Positions 7,149 through 16,612 of a stretch of 22,064 nt of DNA are shown here, in pieces. A program made the translations under genes and the position numbers. This DNA comes from Bog-159 sp049511415 (lineage in GTDB: Bacteria; Acidobacteriota; Terriglobia; Bryobacterales; Bryobacteraceae): NCBI GenBank assembly GCA_049511415.1, contig JBEKYC010000095.1, forward strand, positions 1 through 22,064, in the 5' to 3' direction. Numbering within the stretch: the first letter of the stretch is position 1; each line of letters begins with the position of its first letter. Under the pieces are notes generated by a model. It ran no database searches and was not told the origin of the DNA. It was given only the letters and a program-made list of their open reading frames with translations.

Positions 7149-9851
7149 ATGAAATCCCTCGCGATGCTCATGTACCGGCGGCTGGCTTACGCCTTCCCGC
7201 ACGAATTTCAAATGGCCTATGGCGCGGACTTGATCCAGATCGGTGAGGACGCTATCGAAGACATCTGGGCGCGGCACGGGTTCTTCGGGCTGATTCGCTT
7301 GCTGGTCGATATCGTTCTGCGTTTGCCGGTCGAGTATCTGTCGGAGATCCGGCGCGACTTGGCATATGCGGTGCGCACGCTGGCGAAATCGCCCGGATTT
7401 GCCGCTGTGGGAATCATTTCATTGGGGCTCGGGATCGGCATCGCGACGGTATCGGCGAGCAAATTCTTCAACCTGGTTCTGCACGACATGCCGGGCGCGA
7501 AAAACCCCGACGAACTAGTGATCCTGATGGGTACGTCGTATCCCTATTTGGAACATTTTCGCGATCAACACGATCTATTTGCCGGCGCGGCAGCCTATGA
7601 AGGGCCGATTCCGTTCAACATATCCTTTAGTGATTCACGCGGCGGCACAACCAATACGAAGCCGGAGCGCACCTTCGGCCATCTGGTTTCACCAGAGTAC
7701 TTTTCCGTGATTGGCGTGCGTGCGGCGCGCGGGCGCATATTCGACCCGCAAATCGATAAGCCGGGTTCGCCGCCCGTGGTGTTCATCAGCGACCGGTTCT
7801 GGCGTGAGCGTATGGGGAGCGATCCCGACGCGGTGGGTCACGCGATTCGTGTGAACGGCCAAACCGCGACCATCGCCGGCATCGGGCCTAAGGATTTTCT
7901 GGGCGTGATTCCTATGATGCCCGCCGAGATTTTTGTGCCGACCACGTCGCCCGCGGCCATGGTTCCGGAGCTGGCCGGCGATGTGATCCACAAGCGCGAG
8001 GACAAATCTTTCAACGGGCTGTTCAGACTGGCCGCGGGCGTCACACCGAAATCCGCCGAGGCAGGTCTGGACGCGGTTACCAGGCGCCTGGATGCGGAGT
8101 CCCTGGATCCGGCGCGCAATGCCAAGGGGAGGCGTGTGCTGGTTGTGCCCGGAGGAAAAATGGCGCCAATCCCGCGCGAGATGCTTCCGGCAATGCTGGG
8201 GATGGTGCTGATATTGGACGGCCTGATTGTGGGCATCGCGTGTATGAACCTGGCAAACATGCAGCTTGCGCGCGCCACGGCGCGGCGGCGGGAAGTGGCC
8301 ATCCGGCTGTCTGTGGGCGCCAGCCGTTTCCGGCTGATCCGCCAGCTGCTGAGCGAGAGCCTGCTATTGGCTATGATCGGCGGTCTGGCCGGCGTTCTAC
8401 TTGCGTACTGGGCAGCCGCCGGTTTCCAGAGAATCAAACTGCCGGTGGCCTTTCCGGTCAATCTCGATTTCACGCCGGATTGGCGTGCGCTCCTGTTTGC
8501 GGGCGGGGTTTCGCTTGCCGCGGGCATCGGATTCGGGCTGGCGCCGGCGCTGGCTTGTACGCGAACAAGTCTGGCCGCGACACTGAGGGAGGGCGCTTTG
8601 GCCCAAGTGCGCGGCTACCGGCGATTCGGACTGCGCAACCTGCTGATGGTGTCACAGGTGGCGGGATCGTTGATGCTGTTGCTGATTGCGGGTTTCCTGA
8701 TCATCGGATTCCAAAAGGGCACCGACGTGGATACTGCGTTTAATCCGCGGAAGATGTACCTGTTCTCGCTCGATCCGGTGCGTGATGGCTATTCGCCTGA
8801 GCGGGCGGCGGATCTTCTCCAAAATATTCCGGAGCGGCTGAAGCGGGCATCGGGCGTCGAGCAGGTAGTTCTGGCGGACGCGCCGCCGTTCAACCCGCTG
8901 GTGGGAAACGCGACGCTGACAGCACGATCGGATGCGGGGACGCCGGACCAGGTAGTAACGGCGGTCGCCAAGCAGATCATTGGCGCGCATTATTTCGCCG
9001 CACTGAACATCAACCTGCGCGAAGGCCATGAATTTGACAAACGCGACGAGCAATTCGACCCTTCGAAAAGTAAGTCTTTACCGGTGGTGTTGAACCAGAC
9101 AGCGGCCCGCGAGTTCTTTGGGGACCGCGACCCGTTGGGCCAGCGCATTTGGGAAGTCTCGCGCGCCTACGAGGTAGTGGGTTTGGTGAAAGACCTGCCG
9201 GCGCCCGGGAGTGAGAAGGCCGACGGAACGGACGCGCCCGAGATCGCTACGATGTATCTGCCTCTCACGCGGAGCGATTTCGCGCATCCTCCGGCCGGCG
9301 GAATGATCGTTATGGTGCGTGCCAGCGGGGGCGCGGAAACCATGGAAGGCATCCGCCGGGCAATGGCCTCGCTCGACCCGAACCTGGCGATGTTCAATGT
9401 GCGGACGCTGTCCGAACAGATAGAAGAAACAACCGCTCTGATGCATCTGAGCACAGTTATCTACCTGGGGATCGGCGGCTTCGGATTGATTCTGGCGGCC
9501 ATCGGACTGGCTGGAGTTACGGCCTACTCGGTCGCGCGGCGGCGCAAGGAGATCGGCATCCGCATGGCACTCGGCGCACGCCAAACGCAGGTGTTGGGAC
9601 TGGTGATGCGCGAAGGGGGAGGGCTGGTGCTGGTCGGATCAGTGCTCGGGTTCCTGGGGGCGGTGGTAGTCTCACGCGTACTGGGATCGGGGAGCAGCCT
9701 CTACGGACCGGAGTTCGCGGCGGGAAGCCACGACCCACGGCTGATCATCGGGGCTCCGCTGTTGCTCGCCGGACTGGCGATGCTGGCTTGTTATGTGCCG
9801 GCGCGACGCTCGGCGAAGATTGACCCGTTAATCGCCTTGCGGGACGAATAA
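7149..9851 (+). CDS. ADOP-type ABC permease (MacB/FtsX-like, duplicated)
   Basis: A 900-residue membrane protein of the acidobacterial duplicated orphan permease type. A cytoplasmic N-terminal region (about 1-70, YRRLAYAFPHEFQMAYG...) is followed by two repeats, each with one membrane helix, a large periplasmic MacB-PCD domain and a three-helix FtsX domain. Repeat one covers about 75-470 (SPGFAAVGIISLGLGIGIAT; then NLANMQLARATARRREVAIR) and repeat two about 500-900, ending in GVTAYSVARRRKEIGIRMALG and PARRSAKIDPLIALRDE. The latter is the typical C-terminus. No ATP-binding subunit is encoded nearby, which explains 'orphan'. The frame is open further upstream (6837) but overlaps padR, so the ATG at 7149 is correct. 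Probable role: mechanotransmission-type efflux or envelope function; substrate unknown. Confidence 0.93.
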   Translation: MKSLAMLMYRRLAYAFPHEFQMAYGADLIQIGEDAIEDIWARHGFFGLIRLLVDIVLRLPVEYLSEIRRDLAYAVRTLAKSPGFAAVGIISLGLGIGIATVSASKFFNLVLHDMPGAKNPDELVILMGTSYPYLEHFRDQHDLFAGAAAYEGPIPFNISFSDSRGGTTNTKPERTFGHLVSPEYFSVIGVRAARGRIFDPQIDKPGSPPVVFISDRFWRERMGSDPDAVGHAIRVNGQTATIAGIGPKDFLGVIPMMPAEIFVPTTSPAAMVPELAGDVIHKREDKSFNGLFRLAAGVTPKSAEAGLDAVTRRLDAESLDPARNAKGRRVLVVPGGKMAPIPREMLPAMLGMVLILDGLIVGIACMNLANMQLARATARRREVAIRLSVGASRFRLIRQLLSESLLLAMIGGLAGVLLAYWAAAGFQRIKLPVAFPVNLDFTPDWRALLFAGGVSLAAGIGFGLAPALACTRTSLAATLREGALAQVRGYRRFGLRNLLMVSQVAGSLMLLLIAGFLIIGFQKGTDVDTAFNPRKMYLFSLDPVRDGYSPERAADLLQNIPERLKRASGVEQVVLADAPPFNPLVGNATLTARSDAGTPDQVVTAVAKQIIGAHYFAALNINLREGHEFDKRDEQFDPSKSKSLPVVLNQTAAREFFGDRDPLGQRIWEVSRAYEVVGLVKDLPAPGSEKADGTDAPEIATMYLPLTRSDFAHPPAGGMIVMVRASGGAETMEGIRRAMASLDPNLAMFNVRTLSEQIEETTALMHLSTVIYLGIGGFGLILAAIGLAGVTAYSVARRRKEIGIRMALGARQTQVLGLVMREGGGLVLVGSVLGFLGAVVVSRVLGSGSSLYGPEFAAGSHDPRLIIGAPLLLAGLAMLACYVPARRSAKIDPLIALRDE

Positions 9852-10029
9852 TTGATAGGGACACTCAGGTCCCAGCCTGGCGTCAGTTTTGTTTGTTCGG
9901 AGCCACGGGCAAGTTCAAGGACGACGGTAACCACTTCATGCCAGAGTCAGGCGTGTCCGTGTGAGTTGGCCCACTATAGCTAAAACGAACCCGCCATCGG
10001 GATCTTGGCAGTACGGTCTGGTGTGCGTC
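9852..10029. other. Short gap after the permease
   Basis: No gene is seen. A small inverted repeat GGGAC-ACTCAG-GTCCC (9857-9872) follows the stop codon but has no T run, so it is at best a weak terminator. The gap separates the convergent permease and the lysine-rich protein. Confidence 0.35.
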
Positions 10030-10440
10030 CTAAGCGGCTTTCTTACTCGCACTCTTTTTTGCCGCAGGCGCTGATTGTCCGCTCGCCGCCTTCTTCGCAG
10101 CCCATCGCTTCTTCATGGCGTCGGAGAGCGACTTACGGGCGGCAGCGCTGAAATGTGGTTTTGGCCTGGCCGCCTTCGTCGGCTTTGCTTCTGGAGCGGC
10201 TTTGGATTCGCCTCTGATTTTGGCCCACCTTAGTCGTTGGGCTTCCCTCATTCGCTTTATGGCTGCGGCACTGAACTTCCGCCTCGTAGGCTTTGCCGGA
10301 GACGCCCCGGCAGACGCTAAGGGTGCACCGTTCAGCATGGCACGCAAATCCGCGATCTGGGCGTCGATCCCTTTCTTCTGTGCTTCAAAGCCATTGATGG
10401 CGGCTTCTATGATGGTCTTCGTGAGTTTAGCTGTCGGCAT
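10030..10440 (-). CDS. Lys/Ala-rich putative DNA-binding protein with duplicated motif
   Basis: A 136-residue basic protein. The N-terminus (about 1-40, LTKTIIEAAINGFEAQKKGI) is a predicted coiled coil typical of small acidobacterial proteins of this sort. Two copies of one module follow: RRKFSAAAIKRMREAQRLRW at about 53-72 and KPHFSAAARKSLSDAMKKRW at about 94-113. They share FSAAA-x-K-x6-A-x3-RWA and are linked by a Lys/Ala/Pro tail like that of histone H1. The module recalls the NUMOD3/AT-hook style of minor-groove binding, so chromatin-like or regulatory DNA binding is inferred. The ATG has GAGG 11 bases upstream. A TATATTTATA stretch near 10515 may be part of its promoter. It stands alone. 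Confidence 0.8.
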   Translation of the reverse strand: MPTAKLTKTIIEAAINGFEAQKKGIDAQIADLRAMLNGAPLASAGASPAKPTRRKFSAAAIKRMREAQRLRWAKIRGESKAAPEAKPTKAARPKPHFSAAARKSLSDAMKKRWAAKKAASGQSAPAAKKSASKKAA

Positions 10441-10868
10441 TTCGATGGTTCCTCTTCCCTACAACCATCTTGGCATAGGGATGCGAACAGAGCCAAGGAC
10501 CAGTGTGACTTGACTATAAATATACCGACATATGATTTGGCGGCGGCTCCCTGCTCATCGACAGTGGCAGACGTTTCAGCAACTCCCGTCATCGCGACGG
10601 GTTTGAACTGATTTCCGGAAACCCATGGTCGTCGTCGCAAATTACTGGGGCGGCATCCCACGTTGGGCAAGCCGGTCGCATCAGAACAAGCCGTGAACTT
10701 GACCAGGATCCTAGTTTGGTGCGTCCGAAATCGTAACGACTGTCATTTCGAGCCAACCGCTTGCTGACGCGCGCGGCTCGGAAATCTTCGGTGCATTTGC
10801 AAGGGTTTACCGAGCCGCGACCGTTAGGGAGCAGTCTTCCCGACGCGCGGGATAAATCGGCATTCTGT
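10441..10868. other. Intergenic stretch
   Basis: No supportable gene is seen. The left part should contain the promoter of the lysine-rich protein. The right part holds the inverted repeat at 10772-10819 and its flanks, which look like a dispersed intergenic element and give meaningless short frames. Confidence 0.4.
10772..10819. repeat. Inverted repeat, probable dispersed intergenic element
   Basis: CGCGGCTCGG (10772-10781) and CCGAGCCGCG (10810-10819) are perfect 10-base inverted arms around a 28-base loop. The flanks CGCTTGCTGACGC (left) and CGACCGTTAGGGAGC (right) resemble repeat units I associate with Solibacter-like genomes. No second copy was noticed in this window. Confidence 0.5.
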
Positions 10869-11060
10869 ATGACTTGACGCACTACACTAGATGAATTGCG
10901 CCAGCAACGTGCGCTAATTGATGACGCCATCCTGCGTGTCGGTCAACTGGCGAGCAGCCGGCCACGGAGCGTGGCCGACCTCCTTTGGATTCTGCCGCGC
11001 CGAAAAAGAGGAGCCGTGGCCGTCCGCCTGGAGCGAAGAACCGGCCAAAGGAAAAAGCGG
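10869..11060 (+). pseudogene. Broken small AT-hook protein gene
   Basis: ATG at 10869 is followed after one codon by TGA, then LDELRQQRALIDDAILRVGQ in the same frame. After a frameshift near 10985 comes KKRSRGRPPGAKNRPKEKA, whose RGRPPG core is an AT-hook (minor-groove binding). A coiled-coil start followed by an AT-hook tail is a common layout of small acidobacterial proteins. The premature stop and frameshift indicate decay. The right end merges with the ISL3 transposase remnant, so the IS may have inserted into or next to it. Confidence 0.45.
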
Positions 11061-11840
11061 GTATGTCGAGCGTACCAAAGCGTACATGCTGTTTCTGGCC
11101 CGTTGGGCCCGGCGGCTCTCCTGGAAGGAAACCGCTGCCGCGTTCCGCACTTTTCATGGGAAAAGGTTTCGACGCCGTCGAACATGTCGTCACCTTTGGC
11201 CTGGAACACCGCACACCCAAGATCGTCTTCGTCTGCTCCGATATGTGGGAGCCGTGCTGAAGGTCATCCGCGAAAAATGTTCCCAGGCCCTGCATATCCT
11301 GGACCGCTTCCATATCGTGGCCAAAATAAACAGGGCGCCCGATGAGGTCCGCGCCGGCAAATCGCGTCGTATCGCGCGAAAAGGAATGGCTCCGCCTGGA
11401 AGAAGTCGCGCTGGCTGCTGCTGAAGCGGAAAGATAATCTGCAAACCGAACAGAGCTTTCGACTGCGCGATCTGCTGCGCTACAACCTCAAGACCGTCCG
11501 CGCTTACCTTCTTAAGGAAGCCTTTCAGCAACTCTGGGATTACAACTCCCCTGCCTGGGCTGGGAAGTTCCGCGATGAATGGCGCCGCCAGGTCATGCGG
11601 TCCCGCATCGAGCCCGTGAAGGAAGATCGCCCGTTCATTGCGCCAACATCGCGAGCAGATCCTCAACTACTTCTGGGCTCAAAAACAGATCTCCAGCGGC
11701 GTGGCCGAAGGTCTAACAACAAAACCAAGGTCACTATGAGAAAATCCTACGACTTCCGCACCTTCCGTACTCTCGAACCGGCCCTCTATTACTCACTTGG
11801 CAAGCTCCCAGAGCCCGAATCGACCCACGATTTCTTCTGA
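11044..11840 (+). pseudogene. Decayed ISL3-family transposase
   Basis: Pieces of one ISL3 (DDE_Tnp_ISL3) transposase lie in order across all three frames: AYMLFLARWARRLSWKETAA (about 11080), KIVFVCSDMWEP (11220), LKVIREKCSQALHILDRFHI and NRAPDEVRAGKSRRIA (11260-11370), then LRDLLRYNLKTVRAYLLKEA, LWDYNSPAWAGKF, MRSRIEPVKE, NYFWAQKQISSGVAEGL, and finally KVTMRKSYDFRTFRTLEPAL ending FF-stop at 11840. The SDMW aspartate and LDRFHI are family signatures. At least five frameshifts are needed and the N-terminal zinc finger and the DE.W..GH section are missing; about 800 bp remain of an expected 1.2-1.3 kb. Terminal inverted repeats were not found. Confidence 0.82.
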
Positions 11841-11996
11841 CGAACCTCTTTTTTTAGGTGGGCATGCCGGCGTCCGCTCAGATGAAAAAAAGGCGACCGG
11901 AAGCGGTGGGTGTATACTGATTCGAGCCTAGGATGCCAAAACGAACATTCTGGCCGAACGCGCGTGATTACTCTGACGCTAGAAGAGGGGAGAATT

Positions 11997-14030
11997 ATGC
12001 AAAGCAAGTTCTCGACTATGTGGAATCCAGATGTCGTATACGCCACCCTGGTTGTGATTGTCCTAATTCTGGCGCCGTCACTTGCCGGACAAACCGGAGC
12101 TACCTATTATGTTTCGACCGGAGGCAACGACAGCAACCCTGGCACAATCGGCGCACCTTGGCTCACCATCCAGCACGCAGCGGATTCGGTCTCGGCGGGC
12201 GCCACGGTATACGTCTTCGGAGGAGTGTATTACGAGTCTATGAACTTTCCGACGTCTGGAACGGCCACAGCGCCTATCACTTTTGAGAGCTATCCCGGAC
12301 AGACTGCGGTAGTTGATGGAACCGGTGTGAGCTGTTGCACATCGAACCCGCCGTCGAGCGGGAACGAGATCCAGGGTCTCATCAATATCGTGAATCAGAG
12401 CTACATCATCGTCAGTGGATTTGAAATCCGCAATTTCACCACCGGCAACGTCTCATACACTCCGGCTGGTGTGTGGATCACGGGCTCAGGCACAGGCGTC
12501 CAGTTGCTGAACAATCAGGTGCACAACATTACGACCTCTTCGGAACAAAACGGCAATGCTTTCGGCATCGCCGTCTACGGCACCTCGAAGACACCCATTA
12601 GTCAGCTGGTTATCAGCGGTAACGCGGTCTACAGCCTGAAGACTGGGAACAGCGAGTCAGTGAACGTAGATGGGAACGTAACTCATTTTTCCATTACCAA
12701 CAATCTGGTTCACGACAACGACAACATCGGTATCGCCGCGATTGGATACGAAGAGCCTGTGGGTCCCGTGGGCTATGACGAGGCAATGTACGGGGAAATC
12801 AGTGGAAACACGGTTTATAACATCAGCGGAATTGACAATCCGGGTGAGGGCGATTCTTACGACGCCGACGGGATCTACTGTGACGGGTGCGCCTATGTCA
12901 CGATCGAGCGGAACCTGATCCATAACGTTGACTACGGCATCGAGGTGGCCAGCGAGCACAGAAGATGCCTGAGCAACGGCACCGAGTGGTCTGGCCCGAA
13001 CGATTCCGGAACCCCAGGCACGGGCAATTACCCCTGTAATGGCAGGTACGTGACGGTGCGCAACAACGTGATTTACGATTCAAATGCCGGCGGCATTTCC
13101 ATCGGCGGTTATGCCAACAATATAGTCGTCAGCGCCGGCGATAGGTGTTGCGGCGGCAGCGCCCAAGCCGTCATTGTCAACAACACTCTGTACAACAACA
13201 GCACTGAGAACCAGGCGGGTGAATTCCAGATCCAGTACCACTCGGGTAAGGCTCAAGGGAACATTTTCGAAAACAACATAATCTACGCCGGCACGTTCAA
13301 CACGTGGATCTACAGCTTCGTTCCAGCCACGACGCCGTACCCGGCCCCGCCGGCGAAGCTCAATTGGAATCTGTACTACTCCGCCGCTGGTTACGTGCAC
13401 GGAACGTCGATCGATTGGGCCGGCGTGAGCGGCTACAGGGACTACGCGGCCTATCAAGACACCACGGGAGAGGATGCCGATTCCCCGAACGCGAATCCCC
13501 TCTTTGTCAATCTGGGGGCCACACCTCCAGACTTTGACATCACCGCTACGTCGCCTGCCGTTAATGCCGGGAGCACCAGCCTCACTTGCAGCGTTGGCTG
13601 GTGTGATCCAGCAGGCAGTTCCCCCAATTCCATTTATGGCAGCACCGATTTCATCGGCAATCCGCGAGTCAACGGCTCGAACATTGACATTGGCGCGTAC
13701 GAGTCCACTGGAGTCGGCAATTCGTTGACTGTGACTTTGACTTCGGGGATGTATACTCTCCAGCCCGGTCAAGCGACCGCTCTGACCGTCACGGTCTCCG
13801 CGAGTCCCGGTGACGGCGGTGCACCGAGCGGCACGATCAACTTCATGCTGGGTTCCGCTTTGCTGGGAACGGAAGCGCTGGTACCGGACAGCGCCACGGA
13901 GTCTGCGGCCAGTCTGCCGCTTGGTGCATCGGAGCTCGCGCCAGGCGCCAACACGTTAACAGCCGTGTACTCGGGGAATTCGGTCTACGGCAGTTCGAAC
14001 TCGGCGCCCATCACGGTGACGCTGCAATAA
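11997..14030 (+). CDS. Secreted right-handed beta-helix protein with C-terminal Ig-like domain
   Basis: A 677-residue exported protein. The signal sequence is residues 1 to about 31 (VVYATLVVIVLILAPSLAGQ). A DUF1565/pectate-lyase-like start, YYVSTGGNDSNPGTIGAPW (about 37-55), leads into a long parallel beta-helix (about 60-470) with Asn-rich turns of the NNxVxDxxxxGI type. A DFDITATSPAVNAGS...IDIGAYE stretch (about 515-570) is the usual end of such helices ('choice-of-anchor Q' region). Residues about 578-677 form a bacterial Ig-like repeat (GTINFMLG..LTAVYSGNSVYGSS). Eleven cysteines suggest disulfides outside the cell. Likely a polysaccharide-binding or lyase-type protein; no catalytic residues can be assigned. 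AGAGGGGAG precedes the ATG; a start at 11910 would spoil the signal peptide. Confidence 0.85.
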   Translation: MQSKFSTMWNPDVVYATLVVIVLILAPSLAGQTGATYYVSTGGNDSNPGTIGAPWLTIQHAADSVSAGATVYVFGGVYYESMNFPTSGTATAPITFESYPGQTAVVDGTGVSCCTSNPPSSGNEIQGLINIVNQSYIIVSGFEIRNFTTGNVSYTPAGVWITGSGTGVQLLNNQVHNITTSSEQNGNAFGIAVYGTSKTPISQLVISGNAVYSLKTGNSESVNVDGNVTHFSITNNLVHDNDNIGIAAIGYEEPVGPVGYDEAMYGEISGNTVYNISGIDNPGEGDSYDADGIYCDGCAYVTIERNLIHNVDYGIEVASEHRRCLSNGTEWSGPNDSGTPGTGNYPCNGRYVTVRNNVIYDSNAGGISIGGYANNIVVSAGDRCCGGSAQAVIVNNTLYNNSTENQAGEFQIQYHSGKAQGNIFENNIIYAGTFNTWIYSFVPATTPYPAPPAKLNWNLYYSAAGYVHGTSIDWAGVSGYRDYAAYQDTTGEDADSPNANPLFVNLGATPPDFDITATSPAVNAGSTSLTCSVGWCDPAGSSPNSIYGSTDFIGNPRVNGSNIDIGAYESTGVGNSLTVTLTSGMYTLQPGQATALTVTVSASPGDGGAPSGTINFMLGSALLGTEALVPDSATESAASLPLGASELAPGANTLTAVYSGNSVYGSSNSAPITVTLQ

Positions 14031-14739
14031 GCTTCCCCATTGAGGCGGCGCGCGCCGCGATAGCTAAGGATATCGCGCACAACACTCCGGGGAGCCCCGA
14101 ATCGAGATCGCCGCGGCAATGTAGTACCCGAACGGGACTTCGAGAACGTGGGGATCGGGACAGAATGACCCTCAGCTTTATGGAGGAAAAGTGGCCTTGA
14201 CGACAAAGAAACCAGAGAAAGCCGGAGCTATTGTCTGACCACGCCAAGCTTCACATTGGCCCATCCTAACACTAACGGCTTCGTACGTTGCCGCCACTTC
14301 CAGCAGTGTGCTTGGCCTGAAAATCTTCGGACGACTGGTCTGGCCAGCAGTTATTGGTTTCATGGCGGCGGACCTAGCAGCGGTCTCATCGCTAGCAGTA
14401 TCACACAGACGCCGCCCGCAGTAGCAAGGAGTTCCTATCTGAGCGAATCGGCCCTTTGGAGACCAAATGCCTTCACTTTAGAGCCCGAATCTGGACGTGG
14501 ATTGAACACACAGCCTTCTGGATAGGCCTCGTACTCGCCGCCCTCTCAGTAATATAGGTAAAGGCAGCCCGCCGTGCTTTGAATCCGACAAGGGCCAAGT
14601 ATTTCGAGTAGCATATAGCGCATCGTTTCCAAGGCGCCAGGCCGGCATGGTGATCGATTGCGGCTGGGGCGCTGGCCCGCCGGGCCTCATGTGGGCCGGG
14701 GCATTTCAAACCGGCTCGGGCTGATCGCGGTTCGAGAGT
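14031..14739. other. Long intergenic stretch
   Basis: About 700 bases between the convergent beta-helix and protease genes. I see no recognisable gene on either strand; the open frames are short and overlap each other. No clear terminator hairpin with a T run was identified for either neighbour. Confidence 0.45.
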
Positions 14740-16368
14740 TTACTTCAGTGTCCGGGCCAGGATCGCGGCCAAGGTAGCTCCATTCGGGCTGCCCCAGCCG
14801 CTTGCCAGGTCATAACCAACGGTAGCCGGATAACCGTTGCTGCCACTGGTGATGTCGTGGAATGCTTTGTCGTAGTGGGGGCCCAGCCCAACGTTGTACA
14901 GCGTTGGGTTGATGAAGCCAATGGTCTTGCCATTGGCGACTGCCTCCTCGTTTGCGAGAGCCAGATAACCGGCCCACATGGGCGTTGAAAAACTGGTACC
15001 GCCGTACAGATTGGCGGTGCAAGGTTGTTGGTCGGCGCAGACGTAGAACGTATAACTCGCGTTCGCCGACACATCCGGTCCGTTGCGGAGGGTCTTGGAA
15101 CAGTCGGTGCAGCCCTCGGCCGTCTTGACCTGCCAGAACGGAATGGCGATGTCGTCAATGGAGATGCCTCCACCGCCGTACCCGGCGGTTTCGAATGCCC
15201 ATGGGCCACGCGCTCCGGCCGTCGTCAGACCGGTGCCGCCCACGCAAGTGACATACTGATCATCCGCCGGCCAGATGTCCTGGCCTGTGGTCCACTTGCC
15301 CGCGCCGGATGCCTGGAAGAGGTTCTGGCCCTGGACGGCGAACTCCACGAAGTAAGGATCGTCGGTGCTGGGGTCGACCGGCTTCCACGACCAGGAAGAG
15401 CTCAATTGCGCGTTCAGCGGATTGGCCGTCGCCATGGCGTTGAAAATCGCCGAATCGGTCGAGCCGATGTACATCACCAGGCTGGACAGGCCCGGAGCCA
15501 TGCCGAGAGCCTGCGTCATGTCGATAGTTTGCTCAGTGTCGTCGCAGCTCGGATAGACGCAGCTTGTACTGGTGCCGTCCGTGGAAAGCAGCGTGATCGG
15601 CACGTTGTTGGTCTGGTGCGCGTTGGTGTAATAGGCGTTCAGGTCGGTCAAGTCGGTGCCGGCGAATTCCAACAGGCCGAGCGACTGGCCCTTGCCAGTG
15701 AGCTTGCCGGTGCCATAGTAGGCCGCGCGCATGTCGCTGCCGCAGAAGGAGGCCGAGGGGCAAGAGCCGGTGGTGGCGGCAGGCCGGGCACTCTCTGGCC
15801 TGGCCGTGAGCTGGGGCCGCGCCAGCGAATAGTTATCCAAACCGGCCACGTGCCAAAGAGCAAACGGCAGGTCCGTGGAAGGCTCACGGTCCGGAGCGAA
15901 GAATGTGCGGTTCTCGGTCGGATGTTGGTAGATGTTCATATGTACGTGCACTGCGGCTTCGATCTCCGGAACCTTGCCTTCCACATCGAGGTTCACGCGG
16001 TTGCGCGAAGTGCCGACGACCGTCAGGCCCTTGGTTCTGGCGTAGCTGACAGCGGCATCATAGTCCTCTTGCTTGGGGCCGAACATGACAGTGAACTCTT
16101 CGACCGTCAGGAAGTTGCGGTAATTCACGCTGAAAGGGTTATAGAGGTCCCGCAGAAGGGCATCCAGGTCAGCCTGGTTGCGCAACGGCAGCACCAAAAC
16201 GATGCGCATGGACTGGGTGGGGGAAAGGCGCCCAACGTACTTCGCCTCTCCGCTAGCAACCACGTTGCGCACATGATGGGTTAACGGGGCCTCGGCTCCC
16301 ATAACGATAGTCGCGGCCGGGAAGAGCACGGCGATTGTCAGTAAAGACTTATCTAACTTTCGGATCAT
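14740..16368 (-). CDS. Secreted S53 (sedolisin/kumamolisin-like) peptidase with activation prodomain
   Basis: A 542-residue preproprotein: signal peptide 1 to about 25 (LLTIAVLFPAATIVMGAEA), Pro-kumamolisin activation domain about 35-175, catalytic domain about 205-542. Catalytic Glu and Asp are E279 and D283 (DTEQTID) and the nucleophile Ser is S459 in YGGTSFSTP. The C-terminal calcium site is present (HDITSG at 504-509 and GYDLASGWGSP at 518-528). The conserved SGDSG segment, which holds the oxyanion-hole Asp, reads ASGAGKW at 353-359, so that Asp is Ala356. Family knowledge: S53 enzymes are acid endopeptidases that self-activate. The ATG has AAGGAG 7 bases upstream, so the longer frame from 16539 is rejected. 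It is divergent from the dehydrogenase gene. Confidence 0.9.
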   Translation of the reverse strand: MIRKLDKSLLTIAVLFPAATIVMGAEAPLTHHVRNVVASGEAKYVGRLSPTQSMRIVLVLPLRNQADLDALLRDLYNPFSVNYRNFLTVEEFTVMFGPKQEDYDAAVSYARTKGLTVVGTSRNRVNLDVEGKVPEIEAAVHVHMNIYQHPTENRTFFAPDREPSTDLPFALWHVAGLDNYSLARPQLTARPESARPAATTGSCPSASFCGSDMRAAYYGTGKLTGKGQSLGLLEFAGTDLTDLNAYYTNAHQTNNVPITLLSTDGTSTSCVYPSCDDTEQTIDMTQALGMAPGLSSLVMYIGSTDSAIFNAMATANPLNAQLSSSWSWKPVDPSTDDPYFVEFAVQGQNLFQASGAGKWTTGQDIWPADDQYVTCVGGTGLTTAGARGPWAFETAGYGGGGISIDDIAIPFWQVKTAEGCTDCSKTLRNGPDVSANASYTFYVCADQQPCTANLYGGTSFSTPMWAGYLALANEEAVANGKTIGFINPTLYNVGLGPHYDKAFHDITSGSNGYPATVGYDLASGWGSPNGATLAAILARTLK

Positions 16369-16612
16369 GATCTCTCCTTGCCCGGTCCCGGGTACCGAGC
16401 TACTTTGACTGAGGTGGAGTCGGGACAAAACAAAATCCACGTGAGCGTACCACCCTTTGCATATGAGTGCAAATGCATAAGGGCCGATCATGCCGGCGGG
16501 AGCAGCCCACGCCAGTTTCGCAAGTTCGTGGTTGGCCATCCGCGTGCCCTGTTCTGTTCAAGTGAATACTGCTCTACTTGAACTTCCTTCCGGCGAGACA
16601 TTGGTGGACACC

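Noticed and set aside
14473..14709. Minus-strand frame of 78 codons in the long intergenic stretch
   Set aside because: It overlaps another frame of similar length, has no ribosome binding site and no recognisable motif.
15025..16284. Long plus-strand frame of 419 codons
   Set aside because: It is antisense to the S53 protease, whose signal peptide, prodomain and catalytic motifs are convincing.
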